From contig FLMG01004102.1 of assembly GCA_900088475.1 (NCBI GenBank), forward strand, positions 1 through 62,043: 62,043 bases of DNA, given 5' to 3'. This document shows positions 30,007 to 47,566 of the stretch, piece after piece. The stretch's first letter is position 1. Each line of letters begins with the position of its first letter. A model generated the notes under the pieces. That model was not told the DNA's origin, did not search any database, and saw only the letters and a program-made list of their open reading frames with translations. The translations under genes and the position numbers were made by a program. Origin of the DNA: Hyphochytrium catenoides (Eukaryota; Sar; Hyphochytriomycetes; Hyphochytriales; Hyphochytriaceae).

Positions 30007-30496
30007 TTATTGGCCGAAAGTGCTGGTTTTCTCTTTGCCCTCACCCTTTACGGACTGCAAAACAGCATTAGCAAAGTCGAAGGGGCTTTTATGGCAATTT
30101 TGGCAGTCGCTTACCTCTCGATATTTCTGCAGATAGATCTTCAAAGGGTCGACATACTTGTCAAAGCCTAGTGTGCTCATAGCCCATAGTATGTCATCCC
30201 CATTGATAGTTTTTCGCTTTTCTTGCTGGCACTTGTCACTTGCCTCACTAGAGTACTGAAGTGAGTCCAGACAATCCAATAGGTAGGTGCTGGGAGTGTA
30301 GGCATTACCTTGTGATAAATGATATGAACTCCGACACGCATTCTTGCATAGTATCCTTGGCGTCTTTCGCAATCTTCGCATTTTCTGGAAGGGACTTCTT
30401 CATGATTCGGGAGATGTTCGCCGTCGGTAAATACCTATCCTGCTCCCTTATCTCATCATCATCCTCACCCCCTCCTGGCCTCCGCTCATCAGACAT
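30007..30496 (-). CDS. NFYB: CCAAT-binding factor subunit NF-YB (HAP3/CBF-A)
   Basis: Three exons in transcript order: 30309-30496, 30115-30247, 30007-30054. They total 369 nt, 122 aa, with consistent phase. After an acidic start the histone-fold begins at [18 protein letters not shown], the nearly invariant NF-YB helix. It continues with [18 protein letters not shown], then [20 protein letters not shown], and ends with [12 protein letters not shown]. These are the NF-Y dimerisation and DNA-contact segments. The protein pairs with NF-YC and binds CCAAT boxes with NF-YA in the nucleus. An in-frame upstream ATG at 30541 would add 15 aa; the inner one at 30496 (MSDERRPG) is preferred because NF-YB proteins usually start with a short acidic leader. 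Confidence 0.95.
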
Positions 30497-31480
30497 GGTG
30501 TGAATACAGTCGACGGCGGCAAACTCTGTCTTCAGCTCCAAGCACTCGGCAATCCAATCTCTAATAAATGACGGACGAGTAGATACAATAATCTTCGCTT
30601 TTCTTCGCCAAGGTCCCAGCTCAATGAGGGCAGAAGGTGAGGGCTCCTAACTCCGAACAGCCGAATTTGGTATGATGACCTGAGTCTCATCTGCTGAGTC
30701 TTCACAATCTGATTATTGCAGTTCTATTTTGGCATTCCGCCGATTTTGAAGTTCTCCTGTAGCAATACAAGTAAAGCCTTTACATGACTATACTGTAAGT
30801 TCGTGGGGTGATTGATTGGCCTGATCGTTATGGGTACTATTCAGAATATATGTTCTCTGTCTCTTACAGTATTTGATCACTCCAGTGTCATACGCAGGGC
30901 ACGGCTGACACCACTTTGGGGACCCAACTAGTGGTTATTCTAAATAATATGACAAGCTCCACTTGAACGTACTACTGTACTGAACACACTGCGACATACA
31001 AGTACCGTGCTCCTTACCTGTACTGGTACTTGTCCAGTATCCAGCATGACCGATTGCACACAACAACATGGACGCAAGGTCAGGAAGATGTTGGCGCGTG
31101 TAAGGTGCCCTTTGTATCATGCAGACCAGGAGCCAACAATGAGTGACGACAGCAAGCATGCCTACCAAGAGACTCTCGGCGTACTAAGTAATAAGGCACG
31201 CAGCCCAGTAGTAGTTATAAGAACGGAGGCGATATCTCGACTGCTTATTTGAGTATAGGATCAGCAGTTTAGTGCAAGGCCCTCTTCTATCCCCTGAAAG
31301 CAAGGGCTCACTTGTCCAAGGGTAGCGATCAGTTCAGCAGTGGTTGGAAGTGGGGTCCTTTTTCAGAGGACAGGTTTAAAGTGGCCGTGACTGCTGCCTA
31401 TACCGCTCGTGGGAGAGCGCTAATGGAGCATGTGTAGATGGGTCATATGCTTAAAAAAATGAGTACACATGCCACAAAAT
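30497..31480. other. intergenic, no recognised gene
   Basis: About 1 kb of AT-leaning sequence upstream of NF-YB and downstream of the phosphoglycerate mutase. The frames at 30935-31252 on both strands overlap each other and lack motifs. Nothing supported. Confidence 0.45.
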
Positions 31481-32484
31481 CTATTTGGTTTGATTAGCAA
31501 CGCCTTGAATTTTGGCTCTGATTGCCTCTTGATCCCCAAGATATCGGCCCTGTAGTGGCCTAACCGCATCTGGATGTGGGATGGGTTGCAAATTCTCATT
31601 CAGTTCATATACGAGGGGAACACCTAGTAGAAGATGGGTAACGTGAGAATGGGGAACTAATATCAGATACAGAGGGACACTTACCTGTCGGAATATTTAG
31701 TTCTGTGATTTCATCTTTGGAAATGCGGTCTAGATGCATCAGAAGAGCACGCAAGCTATTGCCATGAGCTACGATGAGTACATTTTTCCCGAGTTTGAGA
31801 TCTTTCAGGATAGGCCCTTCCCACGCCGGCATAAAGCGATCGGACGTAGATTTCAGGGATTCAGACCGTGGCAATTCAGATGGATGCAGATCCCGATAGC
31901 GCTGATCGTGCCCAGGCCAGTGTGGATTGGATTCATCCAAAGGAGGTGGAGGGATATCGAAACTTCGCCTCCACTGTAGAACTTTCTCTTTACCGTGCTC
32001 CTTAATGGCATCTTGCTTATTGAGACCTGTTAGTGCGCCATAATGTCTCTCATTTAGCCTCCACGTCCTTTTGACCGGAACCCAGAGAAGATCGTTCATT
32101 TCCTGGACGAGGTTGAGAGTCTTGATTGCTCGCTTCAGCATGGATGTGTACGCCACATCAAACCGCAGACCCGCTTCCTTAATCAACTCCCCTCCATGAA
32201 GTGCTTCCTTAACCCCTGCCATTAAAAGCGTTGAGGTAAAGGCTGAGATGAACCAATTTCTCATCAAATCTACCTGTCTCCGAGAGGGGTGCGTCGTACC
32301 AACCGGTGAACCTATTCTCCTTGTTCCACACGCTCTCGCCATGACGGACTAGTACTAGTGTCTGCTTTCGCGCGCCGCGACCAGAGAAAGCTCTGCAACT
32401 CTGGGGGCTAAGAAGCACTCGAGGGATACGTTGCACTGTCAACATCTTTTTGTGATCACGCAGAACTCCGCCCTTCAGGAACAC
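31481..32484 (-). CDS. gpmA: 2,3-bisphosphoglycerate-dependent phosphoglycerate mutase, likely organelle-targeted
   Basis: Interconverts 3- and 2-phosphoglycerate in glycolysis. Three exons with GT-AG introns start at 32484 (or 32445) and stop at 31481-31483. Catalytic features: [12 protein letters not shown] with the phosphohistidine in [54 protein letters not shown]; and the C-terminal PLVYEL and LGD segments. Full dPGM length is present. Ahead of the enzyme is an Arg/Ser-rich, acid-free leader (from the inner [18 protein letters not shown] followed by CRAFSGRG) with an RAF-S pattern typical of mitochondrial presequences. In stramenopiles the lower half of glycolysis is known to have mitochondrial copies, which fits. 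Location is inferred. Confidence 0.94.
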
Positions 32485-33307
32485 AGTCCCTTACGGTGCC
32501 TGTGTGTTAGCCGAGTCGCCGGCGGTAAGGAGACTGAGCCCTTGTGATCGGGCTGGAGCTTTCTGGATCTGTTTTGAGCAACGTCCAGCGGAGGATCCTA
32601 ATCACCAAATCTTCAGTGATGGCGCTTCTCATTCTTTTGCCCCCATCATCATCCTCCATCCAGCCCTTCTGCGCCTACTCCCGTCCCCGGTCCCCGGCTT
32701 GTTCAATCCTGCAGCCCTAATAACGGGGTATATATCAATTATGGATAACTAAGGCCGAGGTTATCATTATACTTCAATGGAAAACTAAAATAATCGGTTA
32801 TTGTATTGATTTTGCGCGCAGTAAATAAAAGCTTCTAAAGGAGAAGTGAAGCAAGCGTCTTGGTGTTGGCAAGCAGCTGAGCTGCGTCTGTATCAATAGC
32901 AGCATTCTTCTGCACCTGCGAAGGAAGTGGCATTGAGAAGAAGAGCTCTTTCCTTGCAGCCAGCTCTCATGGTCCAGCGTGAAGGAAGGAGAGAGCATGG
33001 GTAGTCCAGAATCGTGAGCCCACCTGAGCCGTGGTCTGTGCAGTGCTTCCTATTCATCCTACAATTGCGTATACTATAACGACATTGGGGCAGCCAACTT
33101 GCTGCTAAAGTTGTCAGCTGATCCTGAAGCGCTCCGTCCTGGACGGGTCGGATCAGGTTCAGCAACCACTATGGGAAACCTCTGTCTTAATATTCAACGC
33201 ATCGGATGATGTCGCACAACAACGAAAGGCTTGTGGCTGTGCCATCTAAGTGCCCTACAAGTAGCCGATCTAGCTGACTGCATTGTGACTAACGTATCAC
33301 GGCAGCT
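32485..33307. other. spacer between divergent genes; one possible exon
   Basis: Lies between the start of the phosphoglycerate mutase (minus) and the CHD gene (plus). On the minus strand a piece ending at 32835 reads VQKNAAIDTDAAQLLANTK and follows a good 3' splice site (CTTCGCAG), so it may be the last exon of a small gene. No start could be connected in phase. Confidence 0.3.
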
Positions 33308-41236
<7,929 letters not shown>

Positions 41237-41358
41237 GACCAAAACCTGTTCGTTTTTTATTTACCCGACATCATAGACAAACATGACCTACAGCTAACCT
41301 CCCGCTGCAAGTGAGAGTCTAAAAGCTGGCCTCCTTTAGTCTAGCTCTTTACGAAGGG

Positions 41359-42274
41359 TTAGGAGGATATCCCACACACTTTCTTCGAGATGTTTGCAAG
41401 CATTTTCCGCCCGTAAGGAACGTAGCTCGCAGAGTACCTGGCGAATGCAGCAAATGAGATGATAAGGTTGATGTTGATTGGCAGTGGAGCAACTATGCCG
41501 TACCATATGGCAGCCACAATTTGGACCCCACAGAGGACGAGGATGATAATCCCCAGATCTGGTTCCTGCACGATTAAATCATCTTTGGCATCAGCTGATT
41601 GCTTAACTCTCAAGGGACGCCTAGAAGGGAGTTGGTTCCTACCACAAATGCCACTGCTAGGATTAGGATCAGCATTGCCAGATAGATCCCTGCCGCTACC
41701 CTTCGGTCAGGGTGGAACATTGTCTTGCATTGGCGTGCCGGTCCTACCAAGAAACCCGAGCTACATGCACAGGAACCATTAGCTGCATACTGCTCTAAGA
41801 TAGTAGAGCCTAATGATTACGGACTTACCCTGCCAGGGCGATAAACTGTCCAAATACATAAAAGACTGCAAACGCGGCTACGCTTCCTCCGCCAGTGAGC
41901 GAGAAGATTGCCTACACCCATAGAGCCTTAGATGTACAACGTAGTGGTAGAGAGAAAGAAGCGAGGACTTGGTTTTTGGGAATCTCTTACCAGCATGCTT
42001 GTGAGATAGCCTAGCACGAAGCAGATGCCGAACCCAAACATGCGCTGAGCACATACTCATTAGTCTAAAAAATTTACACGAATTAGACTCGTAAGAGTGG
42101 AAACCTTACCTGCCGGTACGACAGAGATTTCACGCATTGTGGAGGCTCATCCTCTGGCTGCTTGTTCACTCCTGGAATGGAAATCTTGATGTTATCTAGA
42201 GTACTTTCCTTTTTGGGCGGTGCCGAAGCACTGGGTGCTGTAACTTTTGCCTTTAGGCTCTCTAGAGCGTTCAT
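41359..42274 (-). CDS. SFT2: SFT2-family Golgi/endosome transport membrane protein
   Basis: Five exons start at ATG 42274 and stop at 41359. The cytosolic N-terminus (about 55 aa) has an Ala/Pro/Ser-rich linker. It is followed by four hydrophobic segments: FGFGICFVLGYLTSML; AAFAVFYVFGQFIALAG; AGIYLAMLILILAVAFV; and the pair IIILVLCGVQIVAAIWYG with INLIISFAAFA. The loop GPARQCKTMFHPDRR between the second and third segments is the SFT2/GOT1 family hallmark (GPxxQxxxM...RR). SFT2 proteins support retrograde traffic to the Golgi by aiding SNARE-dependent fusion. The 5' end could extend to the upstream in-frame ATG at 42394, but the sequence there is not conserved-looking. Confidence 0.85.
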
Positions 42275-43300
42275 GTTGAGTATAGTCCTAGCTGGTGAAC
42301 TTCCGCTTGCGCGAAGAGTGGCCGAGAGGTTTGATAGAAGATGAGAAATGTTGGTTTGGCACGTAGAAGGCGACAGACAACCTACTTGGAGCACAGCTTA
42401 ATTTGCAATGCGATGCAACTTAAGCTGCGAGGTTGTAAGCCTTCCATCTGCCCATGTCGTTTGAGGACACCCTTGGATAGCGTGAAGAAGTGAGAGAATA
42501 GGGAAAGGAGAGACCCAGAGGCCACGCAAACAGAGAGACAGAGCAAGAGAGGCAGACTGACAAGAGACAAAGGCCTCTATGTGAGGTGCGAGAGAAGATG
42601 CGCAGCTCTCGGAGACGGTGTGTCGCTCGCTGGCCAGGAGGCTCAAGTTAAAGAAACGGACCATCATCATCTTTCTCCCAGGAGTTTCATTGTTTCCGAT
42701 ATCAGTAACGGATCAGAACCCCGAACTGCATGAGGTTACTGCCTTGAGCTATTATTGATAACTATTGAGTTAGATCTGATTCAAGACGTGGTTACCCTCG
42801 CTTACCGTACGGTAGGAGAGGTTATCCCCTCCCCCTTGCTGTACAGTATTCAGTAGAAAGGATAACCACGGCGCCTCGGTACCGGGGGTTGTGACAGTAA
42901 CCTTTCTTTGAACTCCGTCAACGGTTAGAACCTTTCAAAATGCTGGATTGATGTACGAAAAGCTGGTTCATTGAGTTTCATCATCACAGATTGAGAAAAC
43001 TCTGTCCCAGGTAATCTAGGAATAAAGGCCCTCACAAAACTCAAAATCTTCAAACGTCTGACTGTGGCCGGGGTCTAAAAGCTCACCGCATCTTGCATCT
43101 GAGACAGGGGCAAGCTTTACGGGGTGAGAAGGGGCATTATTTACTCCTAATGTGTCCAAAGCGATAGGGGAGAAGGTCATCGATAAGCAGTCAGACCTCG
43201 TGCAGAACGGCAATCTTTAGGTGGGAGCAACGGAAGCGCCCAGCGCACCAACAGAGAACTAATTCACGGTTATAAAAGAGACCACTATTTGGTAGCTATA
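42275..43300. other. divergent-gene spacer with a short inverted repeat
   Basis: About 1 kb between SFT2 (minus) and PP2C (plus), so both promoters are here. An 8-bp perfect inverted repeat, GGTTATCC at 42820 and GGATAACC at about 42860, flanks a CCCTCCCCC run and could be a regulatory site. Minus-strand frames at 42382-42670 and 43016-43213 show no motif. A TATAAAAG word lies at 43271-43278. Confidence 0.35.
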
Positions 43301-44576
43301 ATGCATCACAAGGCAATGGTGCGTCTTACTATTGTCTCCGCCCGTCGCATTCGGTAACCAAGCGCTACTTTAATCCTTATTGTAGGTTGGATGCACCAGC
43401 TGCCGCTTGGTCAGCATTGCGGAGGATATGGTAACTGTTACTGCTGGTCGGCAACTGTCATTTGCTGACTGCTTACGCTATCGTTGGGTCTCCCTTTAGA
43501 ACCCGAGCAATCGACAAACCATGGAAGACTGCATACTGGCACGCGATGGCTTTGCAGGGCGGCCAGAGGATGGGCTATTTGGTGTGTATGATGGCCATGG
43601 AGGTACGGTGATACTGTAGGAGCTTGATGGAGAACTCAACAAACTGCTCCTAACCCCGCAATGCTTCAGGTCGAGATATAGTGGAGTTCATAGAGCATCG
43701 CCTGCATCGTAACATTGAGCGGGAACTGGCAGAACCAGATGATGATCTGGTAGAGATGAAACTGGCCAGAGCCTTCTTAATCACAGATTATGAAAGCCAT
43801 TTGGAGACGGAGTCGACATCTGGAGCTACGGCAGTGGTCTGCTACCTCACTAATGACCCTACCACTGGAGAACGAGAACTTTTTACTGCGAACGTTGGGG
43901 ATAGGTAATGCTAAGACTTACCTTTGCAGTCGTCGGATAACTGTCTTGACTGTCTTACGCTCTGTCCTGCAGCCGGGCAGTGCTTTGTCGAAATGGCAAG
44001 GCCGAGCGCTTAAGCACGGTGAGATCCTCCAACTCTGTGTGTCCATACATCGCATAGTGACCATTGAAGGACGTTAGGATCACAAGCCAAGCAGCAGAGC
44101 AGAGCAAGAGCGAATAGAGGCTTGCGGTGGGTTTGTCCACAAGAACAGAGCAATGGGCATCCTCGCGGTCTCCAGGTGAACGCCTGAGATCCGACCTTGT
44201 AAGCTGCATTGAAAGTGTTTCTCATATTGCCAATATAAAGGAGCTTTGGGGACCACAAGCTGAAAAAGTATATCACAGCAAGGCCTTCCGTAATGAGGAC
44301 GCGGTGAGCTGCCCAGTCTTGACTTCCTCAGCACGAGCACCCTAACTGTAGGCTCTCTCTCATCCTCACAGGCTCGATGCCTTGGATGACACACCTTTCA
44401 TTATCCTCGCTTGCGATGGAGTATGGGACGTGTTTGATGATCAAGAAGCCGTGGATCTCGTGCGAAAGTACATGGGACGGACTGGAAAAGAGGGGGAGGT
44501 GGCTCGTTTGTTGATTGAGGAGGCTCTTGAAAGAGACAGCACTGATAACATCTCAGCAGTTGTGGTCTACTTGTGA
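43301..44576 (+). CDS. PP2C-family (PPM) Mn/Mg-dependent Ser/Thr phosphatase
   Basis: Eight exons with GT-AG introns encode a compact PP2C domain. All signature blocks are present: NRQTMEDCILARDGF with the metal-binding Glu-Asp; LFGVYDGHGG with DGHG; SGATAVVCYL; TANVGDSRAVLCRNG (split by an intron after the GD pair); RSFGDHKLK; FIILACDGVWDVFDDQ with the catalytic-site DG; and the closing DSTDNISAVVVYL with DN. The metal-coordinating acidic residues are intact, so it should be active. No membrane segment or targeting signal is visible. The first two exons (43301-43318 and about 43387-43429) are short and inferred from phase; the ATG at 43301 is therefore less certain than the rest. Confidence 0.93.
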
Positions 44577-45280
44577 ACAACCTCACGGTTCTTTGTGTCA
44601 ACTTCAGTTCCACTGCAAGAGCCAGTGTTCTAGACCAAAGGTCCCGAGGCTCGTTAGGATTCCTTGCATTTTGCTTTCCTAGTGTACATACCTTGTCATA
44701 TACTACTATGGGTCACTCAGGACTGTTCATACCACTGATAAATGACCAAGAATAAGAAACGTTGATCGCTGACCGAAACAACTGTCAATCTCCTGCATAG
44801 CCTATATATCCTCCTCCGACCTCTTACTCTGGGAGGTACAAGGACAAATGATTCTAGGATTACCTCTATCAGAGCTATTATCAATGAATCTGCTTCGTTC
44901 ACTGTTTTGACGATGTCTGCTCGAGGTAGACGAGCTCCGTGTGGTTGCTTGCCTCCCTCGTAGTACAATAATCATCAGCCTTCGTGTCTCTTCTACTGTT
45001 CCTTGCCGCTAACGGAAAGCATTGACAAACAGATACTTGACTCCATCCCCAGACAAGTTGAAGCTTGTTGGCTGACTATCTGTGCGCCATCAAGAGCAAA
45101 CCACCGTTTGTCTGCCTCGTCCTCATCACAGCGCCGAAACGAAGCTTCGGTTCTAGTGGTCACCCCTTACTAATCGTGCTTGGAAGCTGCAGCAAGCAGA
45201 CGTCGGAGAAGCTTACCAGGGTGACTGCGGATGCAGGCCATAGGAGGAGGATAGGCACGCTCTGCCACTGCTAATTCGCC
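44577..45280. other. intergenic, no recognised gene
   Basis: PP2C 3' flank and CEP20 promoter region. The frames at 44717-44968 (-) and 45065-45274 (+) have no motif or splice-compatible partner. Confidence 0.45.
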
Positions 45281-46373
45281 ATGACTTCCACGACAGGCCC
45301 AAGCACAGGAGCGATGGCCACCTTGCCAGAGCTCAAGAACGGTGCGTTTACCACTCAGCTTGCTCCACTTGTTGCCAATAGCTTACTTGAGCTCTCTTTT
45401 GCTTCTGTCACCTCCAAGTGCTGAAGGAGACGCTAGAGTCGCGTGGTGTGCTTTCTCAAATAAAGGCTCGGATACGAGCAGAAATATACAAAGCACTGGA
45501 CGAGCAGGTTGAGCCTTATGAATCAACCGGGAGCTCTCGGGCACTATGAATTGCTAAGAACTCTCACAGGAGCCCCGGCCTCCCATTCTTTCCAGTGAGA
45601 ACCTTTTAATAAACGAGCTCATCCGTGAGTATCTGGAGTACAACGGATATAAGCACACACTCTCAGTCTTGCTTCAAGGTCAGGATTGGCCAGCGGTTTA
45701 CTGCTTCTTGTTGCTGGTCTAAGCGTCGCTTGCTGATGATAGAATCTGGCCAACCCCTTGAGAAACCCTTTGATCGACAGTTTTTGAAAGACGAGCTTCA
45801 AAGTAAGAGCAATTCCTAACTTCAAGACAGTGACTGTCTCTAACTCGGCAAGCACAGTCCCCGAGGACCCTGTACACCGAGATGTACCGCTGCTCTACTC
45901 TTTCTTCTTGCGCTCAAGGGAGAGCTTAGGGGCGGGACGAGCGCCTAAAGGAATGACCTCTCGCTACCCGTACGCCACCCACACGAGCTCCATCGGACAA
46001 GGTATTCACATCCTTCTGCCTCCTTATCTGAGGATAGCTCATGACTCTCCCGATCTCTAGATAAACCTAACGAACGGCCAAGCAAAAGAGACAACGAACT
46101 TTACGACTCTGAGAGCGTGAAGACTTCGGAATCAGAGGCGGTAAGGGCTTGGCTCTTTCATACTAAACGTAGCCCCTTCCTTCAAGCTGTCTTATAAGAT
46201 TTTACTTCTACGCACCCTGTCAGGAAATTGAGGCGAAGAGGCAGGAACTGATGTCGAAGATAACCGCTGCAGAGAGGAGCCAGTCAGCGGTGGCCTATTC
46301 CCAACGGTCTCCGGAAAGATCTCACCAAATTTCTGCTGTTGAGACCCCATTCTCATCAGCAGATGGAGGTTAG
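45281..46373 (+). CDS. CEP20: CEP20/FOR20 basal-body LisH protein
   Basis: Seven exons, stop TAG 46371-46373. The start MATLPELKN (ATG 45314) and the run KETLESRGVLSQIKARIRAE match human FOR20 almost residue for residue. Then come EPRPPILSSENLLINELI and REYLEYNGYKHTLSVLLQ (the LisH motif) and ESGQPLEKPFDRQFLKDEL. The block DVPLLYSFF corresponds to the end of the conserved domain. An extra C-terminal tail, Ser/Glu-rich (RDNELYDSESVKTSESE), is lineage specific. FOR20 localises to centriolar satellites and basal bodies and is needed for ciliogenesis. An in-frame ATG at 45281 adds 11 aa; the inner start agrees with animal homologues. Confidence 0.96.
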
Positions 46374-46687
46374 CGATCACTATCTTACAGTGGCTTGCAT
46401 ATTCTTGCCCTCAACCTTCTAACGCTCGCAATGGGGTAGGACTACATATCCCTTCCGTGCTGAGCTTCACGAACGAGGCACGACTCGACATTCCTGTTAC
46501 GAATGACGACTCCAACAACAGCAGATCGGGGCGTTCTTGAGCCTGATCCCTCATGGAGTCGCTCAGGACCGTTTGGATAACAGAACATACAAGCTCATAT
46601 GCACAGTACAATCCTGCCCGACGAAAGATAGGCAGGCTGCTGACAGGTTCGGGGCCGTGAGACAATAATGAGGGTTGAGAGGTCCAA

Positions 46688-47522
46688 TGTTATCCACAAA
46701 TAAGAAAGCCATCAGCAACAATGAAGAGCGTGGAATGTCACAGGAGCAAGCAACTGAAGGATTATATGCCTCAGCACGCAACATCTGTTCGGGTGGCGCG
46801 CATAGTCTCTCGCATTGTAGACCACCTAGGAACTAGTAGTACAAAGACCCGATCCTCATCGAGAGCTTCGTCGCAATTTCCCATCATAACCCTCTGTGGT
46901 TTAGTGCCAGTCTTGTGAAGGAGCTGACAAAAGACATGTTTCGCAGTTGCTATGGCTAGCGAGTAGGCTGCTATTAAGATCACGCAGCAAGCCGCCCACT
47001 TCTGTCCGCTGCAGCAACAGAGCGTCTCATCTCCATGCTCAATGGTGCGACTCGGGTTGAGTTGTTGCTGATTGACGATGATGAGAGAGCCCGAACAATC
47101 AGCACAGGAACAGATGAGTCTTCATCTAGCTTGGAATTATCGCATTAAAGTCACCAGTCATTTACGATGGAGTAGTACGCCTTAGCAGCTTCAAAATAAA
47201 GCCAAATCCTACTGTTTTGCAGTCAGAGTGCCTATCATGTGACTTCACCGTCTCCCAGGAATGTCATATAAACGCAAAACAAGAACTACGTTTTGCCTTT
47301 CCTCTACTAAGCCGCCCGCTTCTTTCCGCCCCAACAATCAACATCCCTCCATCGTCGGTGGCAACGGCCTTGAGGCACAAGGCACAAGGGAACAGAGAAA
47401 AAGCTTCAGAACGCCTTTGTTCTTTCTACCTCTGCCCGAGATGCAGAGCGTCTGTCTTGCTAGAGCTGAACAGAGACCATCCTGATGTAAGGACCATGAC
47501 CAAACACTGGCAGGAAATGTAA
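46688..47522 (+). CDS. probable multi-exon gene, unknown, zinc-ribbon-like end
   Basis: Several plus-strand pieces look coding: 46688 onward (MLSTNKKAISNNEERGMS), about 46843-46930 (YKDPILIESFVAISHH), about 46990-47130 (ERLISMLNGATRVELLLIDD) and a 300-nt exon at 47220-47522 preceded by a good 3' splice site (TTTTGCAG). The last contains CLSCDFTV near its start and CPRCRASVLLEL later, spaced like a split zinc ribbon, and ends KHWQEM. I could not join all pieces in phase, so exon boundaries and even gene number are uncertain. No family is recognised. It sits 315 nt after CEP20 and ends 45 nt before the BDP1 start. Confidence 0.35.
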
Positions 47523-47566
47523 AGCACTCCGCGATAGGCCTGGTCGGGACATTCTTGACAGAACAA

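Noticed and set aside
32835-33165. Possible small minus-strand gene ending VQKNAAIDTDAAQ
   Set aside because: The last exon looks plausible but no upstream exon with a start codon joins in phase, so it was kept only as a note in the spacer entry.
43271-43278. TATAAAAG as a TATA box for the PP2C gene
   Set aside because: It is only 23 nt from the proposed ATG at 43301, so a start site 25-30 nt downstream would fall inside the coding region. It would only make sense if the real start codon is further downstream.
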